In this document: one piece after another, positions 7,506 to 15,948 of the stretch
Layout of the letters: every line of letters starts with the position of its first letter
Position numbering within the stretch: position 1 is the first letter of the stretch
Source: DATAZK01 sp963731205
GTDB taxonomy: Bacteria; Actinomycetota; Actinomycetes; Frankiales; Frankiaceae
Assembly: GCA_963731205.1 (NCBI GenBank)
Contig: CAVSUJ010000002.1
Coordinates: 1,550,001-1,614,000 of the forward strand
Reading direction: 5' to 3'
DNA: 64,000 nucleotides
The notes under the pieces: generated by a model
What the model was told of the DNA's origin: nothing
Databases searched by the model: none
The model's input: only the letters and a program-made list of their open reading frames with translations
Position numbers and translations under genes: made by a program

Positions 7506-9968
7506 GTGCCCAGAAACCGCCGCCGTCTTGATCGCATCGCCGAACCCTGGGGCACGAGAACACCGTTCGCAGCGGGCGGCAACCTGGCCCGACCGGGTGC
7601 GACATGTATCTGGCTGACGGCATCACGTCGGAGCAGATCGATTCCTGGGTGCAGACGGCTTCGGTGCTGCATTCCAACGGTGATGCCATGGACATCGCGG
7701 TCAAGGACGGCAGGATTGTCGGTGTTCGGGGGCGGGTGACCGATCGGGTCAACCACGGACGGCTGGATCCGAAAGACCTTTTCGGTTGGCAGGCGAACTC
7801 CTCCCCAGACCGGCTTACCGCACCGCTGATCCGCCGCGGCGGCAAGCTCGTACCGACCGACTGGGACACCGCGATGTCCCTGATCGTCGAACGCACGCAA
7901 ACGGTGCTCGACGAATCCGGCCCGTCAGGGCTCGGGTTCTACACCACCGGGCAGCTGTTTCTGGAGGAGTACTACACGCTGGCGACATTGGTCCGCGGCG
8001 GGCTGGGCTGCAACCATCTCGACGGCAACACCCGGCTCTGCACTGCCACCGCCGGTGAAGCACTCAAGGAAAGTTTCGGCAGCGACGGTCAACCCGGCTC
8101 TTACACCGACGTCGACCATGCCGACGTCATCGCCCTTTACGGCCACAATGTCGCAGAAACCCAGACCGTGCTGTGGATGCGGATGCTCGACCGGCTCCAC
8201 GGCGCCGACCGTCCTCAGCTCATCGTGGTCGACCCGCGGCTGACCCCGGTCGCCCGCGAAGCTGCCGTGCACCTCGCGCCCCGCCTCGGGACCAACGTCG
8301 CGCTGATGAATGCACTGCAGCATGAAATCATCCGTCGCGGCTGGATCGACGAGGACTACATCGCCAACCACACCGTCGGTTTCGCCGACCTCGGTGAACA
8401 ACTCAACGGTTACTCACCCTCAGCCGTAGCGGACATCGTCGGCATCCCCGCCCGCGACATCGAACACGCCGCCGAAATCCTTGGACACGCCCAGCGGCTG
8501 ATGTCGACCGTGCTGCAAGGGTTCTACCAATCCAATCAAGCCACCGCTGCGGCAATTCAGGTCAACAACATTCATCTCATACGGGGCATGCTCGGCAAGC
8601 CCGGCTGCGGTGTGCTGCAAATGAACGGCCAGCCCACTGCGCAAAACACCCGCGAAACCGGCGCCAACGGCGACCTCCCCGGCTTCCGCAACTTCGCCAA
8701 CGACGACCACATCGCCGACCTCGCCAACGTGTGGAACGTCGAGACCGACACCATTCCGCATTACGGCCCGCCGACCCATGCCATGCAGATCTACCGATAC
8801 GCCGAAACCGGCTCCATCCGCTTCCTATGGATCAGCGGCACCAACCCGGCCGTCTCCCTCCCCGAACTCGCTCGCATCCGGTCAATCCTGGCCCAGGAAC
8901 GGCTATTCGTCGTCGTCCAAGACCTGTTCATGACCGAAACAGCCGAACTCGCCGACGTCGTCCTACCCGCCGCCACCTGGGGCGAAAAAACAGGCACCTT
9001 CACCAACGTCGACCGCACCGTCCACCTCTCCGACAAAGCCGTCGACCCACCCGGACAGGCCCGCCCCGACCTCGACATTTTTCTGGACTACGCCCGACGA
9101 CTGGAGCTGAAGGACAAGGACGGACAGCCGCTCATCTGGTGGACCGATCCGGAATCGGCGTTCGAAGCCTGGAAGCAGTGCAGCGCGGGCCGGCCGTGTG
9201 ACTACACCGGTATGAGTTATGAGCTGCTACGCGGTCCGAGCGGCGTGCAATGGCCCTGCAACGAAAAAGCACCCGCCGGCACCGAACGGCTCTACGTCCG
9301 ACGGTGACTTCTTCGCCGCTAGCCCGGACATGTGCGAGTCCTACGGCAAAGACACCATCACCGGCGCCCCGGCGGAACCCGCCGAATACAAAGCCAAAAA
9401 CCCGGCAGGCAAAGGCATCATCAAAGCGGCCGAGTTCGTCCCGCCACACGAGGTTCCCAGCGACGACTTCCCTTACCAGCTGACCACCGGACGCACCCTG
9501 TACCACTTCCACACCCGAACGAAAACCGCCCGGGCGCCGCAGCTCAACGCCGCCGCCCCGCAGGTCTGGATCGAAATGAGTGCCGCCGACGCGACGCGAG
9601 AAGGTTTCACCGAGGGGGACCTGCTCGAGGTCGCCTCCCCACGGTCGGCCATCCAGGGCCAGCTGCGAATCAGCGGAATCCGAGACGGCGTCATCTTCGT
9701 TCCGTTCCACTACGGCTACTGGGATGACCCGGACGGGGCCCGTCGGGCAGCGAACGAACTCACCATCACCGACTGGGACCCGCTGTCCAAACAGCCCATT
9801 TTCAAGACCGCCGCCGCGGCCATACGTCGCATCGCGAAAGGCGGCACACCCTCAGCTGCCCCCACCACCACCGCGTCGGCGCCGATGACCGCAGGAGTGC
9901 CCGCCACCGTCGGCGGCCCCGCCGCTGAAGTCGACGAGTCGGTCAACCAAGGTGAAGGGAGCACCAGC
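7506..9968 (+). CDS. Molybdopterin oxidoreductase, frameshifted, lacking Fe-S cysteines
   Basis: Alpha-subunit-like molybdopterin oxidoreductase of about 800 residues, read from GTG 7506 across shifts near 7580, 7603 and 9295. Diagnostic blocks: DGNTRLCTATAG, ALYGHNVAETQTVLWMRMLD, VVDPRLTPVAREA, MLGKPGCGVLQMNGQPTAQN (cofactor pocket), DVVLPAATWGEKTGTFTN, and the C-terminal molydopterin dinucleotide-binding domain with TTGRTLYHFHTRTKTARAPQ. Relatives begin with a C-x2-C-x3-C cluster site; here the equivalent stretch reads TASVLHSNGDAMD, with Ser, His and Asp in place of the cysteines, so the N-terminal 4Fe-4S cluster is probably absent. No stop separates it from the next protein, whose own ATG (9969) lies in frame; the real end is therefore unclear. 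Resembles nitrate reductase/formate dehydrogenase folds, but the substrate is unknown. Confidence 0.8.
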
Positions 9969-10466
9969 ATGAGTCACGGCGTTAACGCGGTCCTGCGAGA
10001 ACTGCACCACGGCGAAAGCGAACTCGAACGCGAATTCCTCACCGTCGGCCAACGGCACCGCACCGAACATGAAGTCCGCCATCTGAGCACCGATCTTGCC
10101 CGCTGGTCACAGCAAAACCTGGAAGCCATAAGCCGGTTGGCGGACCAGCATGGCTCCTTGCTCACCGACACCGGAGACAGCCAAAACGACCGGGGGATGC
10201 TGGCGGAACTGCGCGAAAAAACCGCGACACTCATCGGACGACAACCCGTACCAGGGCTGCTCCTACTACACGACCTGCGTGAGCTGTACCTGATGGCTTC
10301 CCGCAACAGCGTCAACTGGACCATGCTCGGACAGGCCGTCCAAGCCACACGCGACCACGCCCTACTGAACGTTGTCACCAGCTGCCACACCCGGACCCTC
10401 CGGCAAGTGAAATGGTGTAACGCCACTATCAAAAGCGACTCCCCTCAAATACTGAGCAGCCTCTAA
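9969..10466 (+). CDS. Alpha-helical protein of unknown function, in frame with the molybdopterin enzyme
   Basis: 165 residues from ATG 9969, preceded by GAAGGGAG at a good distance, which argues that it is made separately although the frame is continuous with the molybdopterin oxidoreductase. Strongly helical and charged: a first half rich in E, R and H (ELHHGESELEREFLTVGQRH), then PGLLLLHDLRELYLMASR, and a C-terminus with CHTRTLRQVKWCNATIKSD. The spacing of His/Glu residues recalls ferritin-like or hemerythrin-like bundles, but no complete metal motif can be demonstrated. Probably a helper of the oxidoreductase. Confidence 0.65.
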   Translation: MSHGVNAVLRELHHGESELEREFLTVGQRHRTEHEVRHLSTDLARWSQQNLEAISRLADQHGSLLTDTGDSQNDRGMLAELREKTATLIGRQPVPGLLLLHDLRELYLMASRNSVNWTMLGQAVQATRDHALLNVVTSCHTRTLRQVKWCNATIKSDSPQILSSL

Positions 10467-10698
10467 TGAGGGACAAGCCAGCCGGCGGTGCGCTGTCGCA
10501 GGAAGCCGAGACGCCAGTCGAGAAGCTACGAAGGTGGGAGCTGTACGGCGGCCACTGGCGGGTCGACTCGCGGGCATCGAACCAATTGAGATCTCCCTGC
10601 TTACCTGCAGCGGCGGCGAAGAAGCCGATCGGCTCCTCTCAGCTGATCCCGATCTCATCGCCTACGTCGGAAACCGTGGCCGCGACCAGGACGACTGA
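10466..10698 (+). CDS. Small conserved-type protein, frameshifted
   Basis: Start ATG 10466 overlaps the preceding stop (TAATG). The first 40 residues read LRRWELYGGHWRVDSRASNQ. A single shift near 10590 continues as LLTCSGGEEADRLLSADPDL and stops at 10696-10698, giving about 77 residues. The composition and the final acidic tail are typical of small actinobacterial accessory proteins of unknown function. Last gene of the redox operon; a strong hairpin follows about 130 bases downstream. Confidence 0.55.
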
Positions 10699-10829
10699 TG
10701 GAAAGAAGCACCTGGCGCGCATCTCGCGCTCGGAGGTCCCTCACAGTCCGCCCAACCCTGCCGTCACGGCGGAGTGCTGTCAGGCGCTCGGCCGCGGTGC
10801 TATCGCTGATGGCGGCTTCCACCAGACGG

Positions 10830-10871
10830 ACGCACCGGGCTCGCTTCAATGACGAAGCAAGCCCGGTGCGT
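10830..10871 (+). terminator. Rho-independent-type hairpin closing the redox operon
   Basis: A perfect 12-bp stem (10830-10841 with 10860-10871; ACGCACCGGGCT arm) continues after one mismatch as a further 5 bp (GCTTC/GAAGC) around the loop AATGAC. A short TTC run follows. Position after the last gene of the operon fits a terminator, though the T-tail is weak. Confidence 0.6.
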
Positions 10872-11098
10872 TCCCCTACCCGGCTGACCGCTTGACCGCT
10901 TGATGTTGCCTCGAAGGCCGCAGCTCCTCAGCCTCAACCCGGGTGGCGCTCGCTGCTTCGGGCTTACGCTCTACGACCCTGAACAACTGTCAGAATCCGC
11001 AACCGTTCGCGCAGGCGGTCGGGAAGTGAACGAACAAAAGCTGAGCAGGAGAGCCAATCTGTGAGCTGCGGGCTGGCTGGAGTGATCTTGATCGAATG

Positions 11099-11893
11099 GG
11101 CGTTGTTGCATTGGCTGATCCAGGGCAGCGGGCACCTCTGGCCGGACGGTATTCAGACGCTGGCTGCGAGCAGGTCGAACGCGATCCGGAGACGGCAGAG
11201 GGCTGGTTCGTCGGTGGCGATTTCGTAGTGGCCGCGGCGCAGGTTCTGCACGAAGGCGTGCCCTACTGCCAGGGTTTGAGCTGACCGGAAACGTTTCAGG
11301 CTCCGCATCGGCCGTAGCCGGGCCTTCAGCCGACCGTGATCGGCTTCAACGGGATTGTTGCGTACTGCGCGACGACGTGTAGTTCTGCCGGAACATGCTC
11401 GTCGAGCACCCGCGGGTAGGCGGGTGCCCGGTCGGTCGTGACCTCGATGGGCGTGACGCCGACGGCCTTCGCGCCAGTGAAAAGGGCCCTGGCAGCAGGC
11501 AGATCCCGCCGTGTCGAAAGCATGACGTCGATGACTTGTCCATGTTGGTCGATCGCCCGGTACAGGTAGGTCCACCGGCCCGAGATCTTCACATACGTTT
11601 CATCGACGTACCACCTGTCGCCCGGTAGCCGCCGGCAGGGACGGGCCGCCTCGATGAACTCGGCCGTGAACCATTGCACCCACCGGTAAATCGTCACGTG
11701 ATCGACCTCGATGCTGCGTTCTGCCAGCAGCTCCTCAACGTCGCGGTACGACAACCCATAACGTAGGTACCAGCGGACCGCCACCGTGATCACCTCACGC
11801 GGGAAGCGGAACCCAGCGAACGCCGACTGCGAGACGGCCAAGGTCACCCGCACCAGTCTGCTCGAGACCGCGATCGGCCAACGCAACACCGCC
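11099..11893 (-). mobile_element. IS6 family insertion sequence, copy 1 (defective)
   Basis: About 795 bp. Both ends carry related terminal repeats, GGCGTTGTTGCATTGGCTGATC on the left and the complement of GATCGGCCAACGCAACACCGCC on the right. They match the ends of copy 2 at 37894-38689. Size, single transposase gene and end sequence fit the IS6 family. No clear 8-bp target duplication was seen. Confidence 0.8.
11153..11889 (-). pseudogene. IS6 family transposase, one-base deletion
   Basis: DDE transposase. Starts at GTG 11889 inside the terminal repeat. It has the family N-terminus FAGFRFPREVITVAVRWYLR, first catalytic Asp in WYVDETYVKI, second Asp in VTTDRAPAYP, and the Glu in NNPVEADHGRLK. 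The coding span is 737 bases against 738 in the intact copy at 37948-38685. Direct comparison shows ATTGTTGCGTACTGC here against ATTGTTGGTGTACTGC there, placing the lost base near 11358-11361, between the second Asp and the Glu. Transposition by this copy would need the intact copy in trans. Confidence 0.85.
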
Positions 11894-12389
11894 TCCTATG
11901 CAGCAGTGCCGGCTTGGGCGTCGACAGTCGCAATCCGTCATTCAGCCTCTGGCCGCCTAGGCGAACAGTCCTGGTTGACGTCACTGACACCCCAACTGAT
12001 ATCGCCTGCCGCCACCACCTATCGCCAGCCAGCTCCACGGAGCGGCTGCCTTCGATCCAATGCAACACCGGGTTGTCGAACCGCTCGGACGGACGAGGCG
12101 TGCAACGACTAGCCAGCACGTCGCATATTGCCGGGCCGTTGACGGCACCTAGCCGCCGCACAAGTTGACGTTCAGCGCGAATCGGCGTCGGGCCTGCATC
12201 ATCTGTTGAAGCTCCTCGTCACCGCAGCGACGGCCGGTACTGGCGGCGCGCGCCGGATGCTCGGCTGCCTCGTCCTTTCCAACAGGTAGCGGCCAGTCGA
12301 ATGCGCATCATCGACCTTCCAGGAGCGGCGGCCGAAACGACCGCGGCTTTCAGTGGCGATGGAGGAAGCCCCAAACCCGTCCCCGCGAG
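11894..12389. other. Intergenic stretch, no gene recognised
   Basis: About 500 bases between the IS6 element and the glnB remnant. Short open frames on both strands lack ribosome sites, motifs or sensible composition. Likely eroded flank of the IS insertion. Confidence 0.5.
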
Positions 12390-12706
12390 CTAGATGGCGT
12401 CGCTGCCGCGTTCCCCGGTGCGAATCCGGGCCACGTTTTCCACGGGGGTCAACCAGATCTTGCCGTCGCCGATTTTGCCGGTTGATGCTGCGCGGCCGAT
12501 GAGCTCGATGATGTCATCGGCGTCCTCGTCGGCCACCAGGATTTCGAGCCGGACCTTGGGCACGAAGTCGATCCGATACTCGGCGCCCCGGTAGACCTCG
12601 ACATGCCCCGTTGCCGCCCGTAGCCCTGCGCTTCGGAGACGGTCATCCCGTGGGCACCAAATCCTTCGAGGGCGGCTTTGATGTCGTCGAGCTTGAAAGG
12701 CTTCAC
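12390..12706 (-). pseudogene. glnB: PII nitrogen regulatory protein remnant (5' truncated, frameshifted)
   Basis: Nearly the whole PII protein can be read: VKPFKLDDIKAALEGFG, GMTVSEAQGYGRQRG, then after a shift near 12607 HVEVYRGAEYRIDFVPKVRL (the T-loop with the modifiable Tyr), GRAASTGKIGDGKIW and the C-terminus RTGERGSDAI. The first residues (usually MKLITAI) are missing: the codon for alanine before IVKPFKL is directly preceded by a stop and by the amtB fragment. PII normally senses 2-oxoglutarate and ATP/ADP and controls AmtB and nitrogen enzymes; this copy has lost its start and is unlikely to be expressed normally. Confidence 0.8.
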
Positions 12707-12968
12707 GATCGCGCTAGGCCAGCGAACTTCAAGCCTCCGAGCAGCCCGCCGCCGATGTCAGGACCGAAGGCGAGGTGTAGCCGATAGCGGCCCAAATCAC
12801 CCCAACGACCGCGATGGCCGCGAAGTTCTGGATCATGATGCCTAGCACGTTCTTGCTGCGCACCATCCCCCCGTAGAACAGCGCCAATCCCGGGGTCATG
12901 AAGAGCACCAAAGCCGCGGATCCAAGCACCCACGCGGTGTACCAGCGTTCACGGACATGAGACGGCAT
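12703..12968 (-). pseudogene. amtB: Ammonium transporter AmtB N-terminal remnant
   Basis: Only about 85 residues of an Amt transporter of about 430 remain: WVLGSAALVLFMTPGLALFY, GGMVRSKNVLGIMIQNF and, after a shift near 12778, HLAFGPDIGGGLLGGLKFAG. These are the first two transmembrane helices. Some 350 codons, that is the pore histidines and the C-terminus, are absent, and the sequence runs straight into glnB missing its first codons. The usual amtB-glnB operon order is kept, so one internal deletion joined the two genes. Confidence 0.75.
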
Positions 12969-13444
12969 CTTGCCAGCAGGCGGAAGGCCCGTCGTACTGC
13001 CCGCCCAGGTTCCGGAGATTTTAGAGTCGCGGCATAACCCGGCTGCCGCTCGTCCACACCAGCGCACCCAATGTCGATCCACTGTCTCGCCACGTGCTTC
13101 GCGCCTTCGTCGGCCGGGGAAGTATCCAGCCCGATGCCTTCCGGGCCATAGCCAATCCCGTTCGGTTCTTGCAACCTATGCTCCGTTCGGCAGCGCGGAG
13201 TACTTCCGCAACGCGCTGACGCCGGCTCAGCGCGATCTCGCTTACCTCACCGCGTCCGTAACGAACCGACTGCACTACTGATCCCGACGCCCGTGCTGCT
13301 CGGTCGAGCAGCCGAGCTGACCGAAGCCAAGCTAGCCCACCCCGGCGACGACCCGCTCCCAAAGCCTGTACGAACCCGACGAGGCGGCGATCGTGCATAC
13401 TCACAGCGGTCGACCCGCATGAACGTCCCTGCCGATGAGGATGT
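12969..13444. other. Region upstream of the amtB remnant, no gene recognised
   Basis: About 475 bases. A minus-strand frame crosses it, but its Arg/Gly/Ser-rich composition is that of a shadow. It would hold the old amtB promoter; no clear motif seen. Confidence 0.4.
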
Positions 13445-13621
13445 TCAGTCGGCGAACTCGTCCTGATCCTCGTCGAGCCAGTCCATCTCTGGCGAACGTC
13501 CTTGTCGAAGCCGCTCCAGCTTTATCCGCGTCGCCTGCTCCATGCTTTGCTGCACTTGGCGGCGTTCGTCCTCGGGCAAGCCGCTCAGCAACAGCTGTTC
13601 TAGATCGTCTCGATGTTCCAT
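13445..13621 (-). CDS. Small acidic helical protein, 58 residues
   Basis: Encoded from ATG 13621: it begins MEHRDDLEQLLLSGLPEDER and ends with the acidic tail MDWLDEDQDEFAD. Predicted to be mostly helical and strongly negatively charged. The balanced composition and sensible codon use, in contrast to overlapping frames, support it as a real gene. Function unknown; small acidic proteins near mobile DNA may be antitoxins or anti-defence proteins, but nothing shows that here. Confidence 0.45.
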   Translation of the reverse strand: MEHRDDLEQLLLSGLPEDERRQVQQSMEQATRIKLERLRQGRSPEMDWLDEDQDEFAD

Positions 13622-13823
13622 GGCGCGGCTCCACTGGAGGAGTCAATGGCCGGCGCATCTAAGGGCAGCCGGGCTGGCTGCTGTCCCAACCAGCGGGCGC
13701 CGCGTCGCGCCCGAAGTCGATAGAACCACCAGCGGCAGCGGAGTAGAAACCACCCTTTGGGGTGTTTCGATCGCCTACCTACCGCGTCGGGTTTGTCCCG
13801 ATTCGACTGGGTAAGGCCTCGGT

Positions 13824-14057
13824 GTGGTTGCAGACGAGATCGGGGCCGAAGCCTTCTTAGCGGCGGTAGAGCAACTCAACCCGACCGGCCGCGGATCCGT
13901 AAGCGGACGTGAAGCGGCGGACCTGGCTGATCTGACATTGACGGCCGCCGACCTCGACGACCTGATCGTCCACCTGATCAAGGCTGTTCCCCCGCGCCTC
14001 TGCGGGCATCCCCCGCTCCAGGCCGGCGAGGACTGGGTCCTGCTGCGCCTCCCATAA
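13824..14057 (+). CDS. Small hypothetical protein, 77 residues
   Basis: From GTG 13824. Acidic, helical, Ala/Leu/Asp-rich sequence (EAADLADLTLTAADLDDLIV) ending GEDWVLLRLP. No recognised domain. Followed after 34 bases by a clear terminator hairpin, which supports it as an expressed single gene. Confidence 0.5.
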   Translation: MVADEIGAEAFLAAVEQLNPTGRGSVSGREAADLADLTLTAADLDDLIVHLIKAVPPRLCGHPPLQAGEDWVLLRLP

Positions 14058-14091
14058 CCCAGGACAGCGTGCTCGTACGCGCAGTGAGCCC

Positions 14092-14124
14092 AGAGCCCCC
14101 GTCCGTCCACCGAGCGGGGGCTCT
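14092..14124 (+). terminator. Terminator hairpin
   Basis: Perfect 10-bp stem AGAGCCCCCG/CGGGGGCTCT with a 13-base loop, just downstream of the gene ending at 14057. There is little T-tract after it, as is common in high-GC actinobacteria. Confidence 0.6.
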
Positions 14125-14172
14125 GTCATGCGCGTTGTTTTCTGCGGGGCTTAGCGGGAACCGTTTCCCGTA

Positions 14173-14208
14173 CGACCCGAGGGGCTAAACAGTTAGACCC
14201 TCGGGTCG
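14173..14208. repeat. Perfect 11-bp inverted repeat
   Basis: CGACCCGAGGG (14173-14183) pairs with CCCTCGGGTCG (14198-14208) around a 14-base A/T-richer loop. A second small palindrome, CGGGAA-CCGT-TTCCCG, lies just before it. It lies only 49 bases after another terminator, so a regulatory or recombination role is possible. The rest of 14125-14419 shows nothing else. Confidence 0.5.
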
Positions 14209-14419
14209 CTGTGACGATCCCGACTACTCAGGAGCGAGCAATCAGCTGGCCCCCGCTTGATGTCGCAAACCAAGCAATGCTGTGGTCGCGGTCGCCAGCT
14301 CGTTGCTCGGAGCGGCACACCGGGAGTCCAGCTGCTGACTCAAACGGTAGGTGACGAACCACCTGCGTGTGACTCCAGCCGCCCAAGACAATCTAGGTCT
14401 TCAGCCGCTCTTTTCGAGC

Positions 14420-14608
14420 TCATACGCGGATCCACTCGTATCTCGGGTCCGCCAGCGGCTCTGGACCCTGCTCGGGGCGCCACACCCAAAGGACTCGCTC
14501 GCCCAATATCCATCTGCTGCCGCACTTGCGGCACTTCCAGATTCGGCCCACTTGGCTGGGCTTGGCGATCGGAGTGGCGCATCCATGAAGCTGAACTGCT
14601 GCCGCCAC
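14420..14608 (-). CDS. Possible single zinc-knuckle small protein
   Basis: A minus-strand frame of 62 residues from GTG 14608 contains IWKCRKCGSRW (CxxC) followed by aromatic-rich WVWRPEQGPEPLADPRYEWI. Aromatic richness and the CxxC suggest a real small zinc-ribbon half, of the kind often seen in phage and mobile elements, but only one CxxC pair exists. A plus-strand frame over the same bases looks less protein-like. Start uncertain. Confidence 0.35.
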   Translation of the reverse strand: MAAAVQLHGCATPIAKPSQVGRIWKCRKCGSRWILGERVLWVWRPEQGPEPLADPRYEWIRV

Positions 14609-14680
14609 TTCGCCAACGTAGACCCCGTTTGCAGGGAAACCGTGACCCCCGCCGGTAGCACGGCGACACAATCAGTCCCT

Positions 14681-14893
14681 ATGGGCATACCCCCGGCGGA
14701 GACGGACGCGCTTGCTGACTGGATGCGGGCAGCTGAAGCGCTGCGGGACTTCATTGCCCAACCTGCGCCAGCACACCCCGAGGACGCCGAGCAGACTCGG
14801 CATCTCATCGCGGAAGTCCTACGTGCCGAGAACCGGTTGCGGGCCGTGCTTGGCTACCCACCGCGGATGTTCAAGGCAGCATCGACCGACTAA
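14681..14893 (+). CDS. Small helical hypothetical protein, 70 residues
   Basis: From ATG 14681. Helical and amphipathic: DALADWMRAAEALRDFIAQP, then a C-terminal helix HLIAEVLRAENRLRAVLGYP. The frame is open further upstream, but that part is Cys/Ser-rich and overlaps the minus-strand zinc-knuckle frame, so I start at the internal ATG. No domain recognised. A strong hairpin follows within 60 bases. Confidence 0.45.
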   Translation: MGIPPAETDALADWMRAAEALRDFIAQPAPAHPEDAEQTRHLIAEVLRAENRLRAVLGYPPRMFKAASTD

Positions 14894-14950
14894 CCCCCGA
14901 CCGTCCCCGGCCTTCCTCCATACCCCTGGGGGGCTCTGCCCTGCTGAGAT

Positions 14951-14990
14951 GTGACGCGGCAGCTCCCCCCGCAGGGAACTGCCGCGTCAC
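14951..14990. terminator. Strong hairpin, probable terminator
   Basis: Perfect 12-bp stem GTGACGCGGCAG/CTGCCGCGTCAC, then one mismatch and TCCC/GGGA closing on a short loop. It follows the gene ending at 14893 and precedes the stop of the minus-strand gene at 15064, so it may serve both directions. Confidence 0.6.
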
Positions 14991-15063
14991 GACTTCATAA
15001 ACCCAGGCACTCGGCATGTGGGGGAAGGGCTCCGCCCCCCGCCGAAATCCCCACGGTCCAGCT

Positions 15064-15219
15064 TCAGACGTAGGAGCCCGAGCGTCGACCACCCCGGTGC
15101 CGACCCACAAGAAACAGGATCGCCAGCACCGCTACGAACCACAGCAGCGGATGAACCACCAGCCCCAGAACCGCAGCAATAGCCACGATCACAATCGCGA
15201 TGAGTACGTCGGCGAGCAT
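15064..15219 (-). CDS. Small hydrophobic membrane protein, 51 residues
   Basis: From ATG 15219 with TAGGAG 8 bases upstream. Two closely packed hydrophobic stretches (residues about 2-19 and 22-38), then a basic tail GRHRGGRRSGSYV. Size, layout and basic tail resemble small actinobacterial membrane proteins of the DUF6131 kind, but I cannot confirm membership. Function unknown. Confidence 0.65.
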   Translation of the reverse strand: MLADVLIAIVIVAIAAVLGLVVHPLLWFVAVLAILFLVGRHRGGRRSGSYV

Positions 15220-15948
15220 GGGATCAACTCCTACGGCGGACTGCCCGTGTTGGCAGACAGAAGAGATACCCTTCCCAGCGAACGCAACCGTTACCAATCA
15301 GTATTTGCGCTGCATGTCGCGTCGGTTTGGACGTAAAGCAGGCAAAATGCGCCGACTGCTAATCGTCGGTTTAGCAACGACAAGGACTTCTCACTACACC
15401 TATAGGGGTGGGAAGCTAGGAGACGGCCCTCGCCTTCCTCCACACGCCTGGCGGGGGCTGCGCTAACTTTTCGGCGGGTTTTGGCTCAAGACGGCTGGTC
15501 CGGGTGACCGATTGTCCCCGGAGTGCACTTCCCGGCGCTCACCCGTTTGACGGACGTCCCTCCCGGGTCCAGCCCCCTCACCCCCTGAGGGTTCGGGAGG
15601 GACGTCCCCTCCGGGGAGTCCTCCTTCAGGAATCTCCCAGCGTTCTCGCCCCTATGCTCCGGAAGACGCGTAGGCGGACGCCCGCGTCGACGCTGCGAAC
15701 TCCCCGGGGGCGTCCGTCCAGCAGAGAGCCCCGACTGCCGCGGACAACGGGTGGGGGGCTCTGCCATTGGGGAAAGGCCCCGCTAGCTCCGTGGAAAAAC
15801 TGTGCACCCGCGGGGCGGTCGGCGTCGCTTTTGGTGCATCGCCTGCAGGGGACGCCAGGCATCGGACTTCCGCGTTCTTGAGACTTAGCAACCCATTTGC
15901 CGTTAGCTTCCCTTTTGTTGTCCAACATGGCCGCTGCATTGGGGAAAC
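15220..15948. other. Long non-coding stretch with hairpins
   Basis: About 730 bases with no convincing gene. It holds the hairpin at 15553-15606 (listed separately) and a segment near 15420-15465 (CCTTCCTCCACACGCCTGG) that resembles one at 14911-14935 (CCTTCCTCCATACCCCTGG), perhaps a duplicated regulatory or repeat unit. The promoter of the minus-strand small membrane protein must lie at its left edge and that of the secreted protein at its right edge. Confidence 0.45.
15553..15606. repeat. Nested hairpin with 13-bp outer stem
   Basis: GACGTCCCTCCCG (15553-15565) pairs perfectly with CGGGAGGGACGTC (15594-15606). Inside the loop a second stem CCCTCA/TGAGGG forms around CCCCC. No gene ends just upstream on either strand, so a plain terminator is not the only explanation; an RNA element or cruciform recombination site is possible. 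Confidence 0.5.

Noticed and set aside
10698..10895. A 65-residue frame across the operon terminator
   Set aside because: Arg/Ser-rich, runs through the hairpin at 10830-10871, and has no ribosome site.
12415..12433. A T-arm-like GGTGCGAATCCGGGCC string suggesting a tRNA
   Set aside because: It codes for the C-terminal RTGER part of PII, and no acceptor stem or other arms can be drawn around it.
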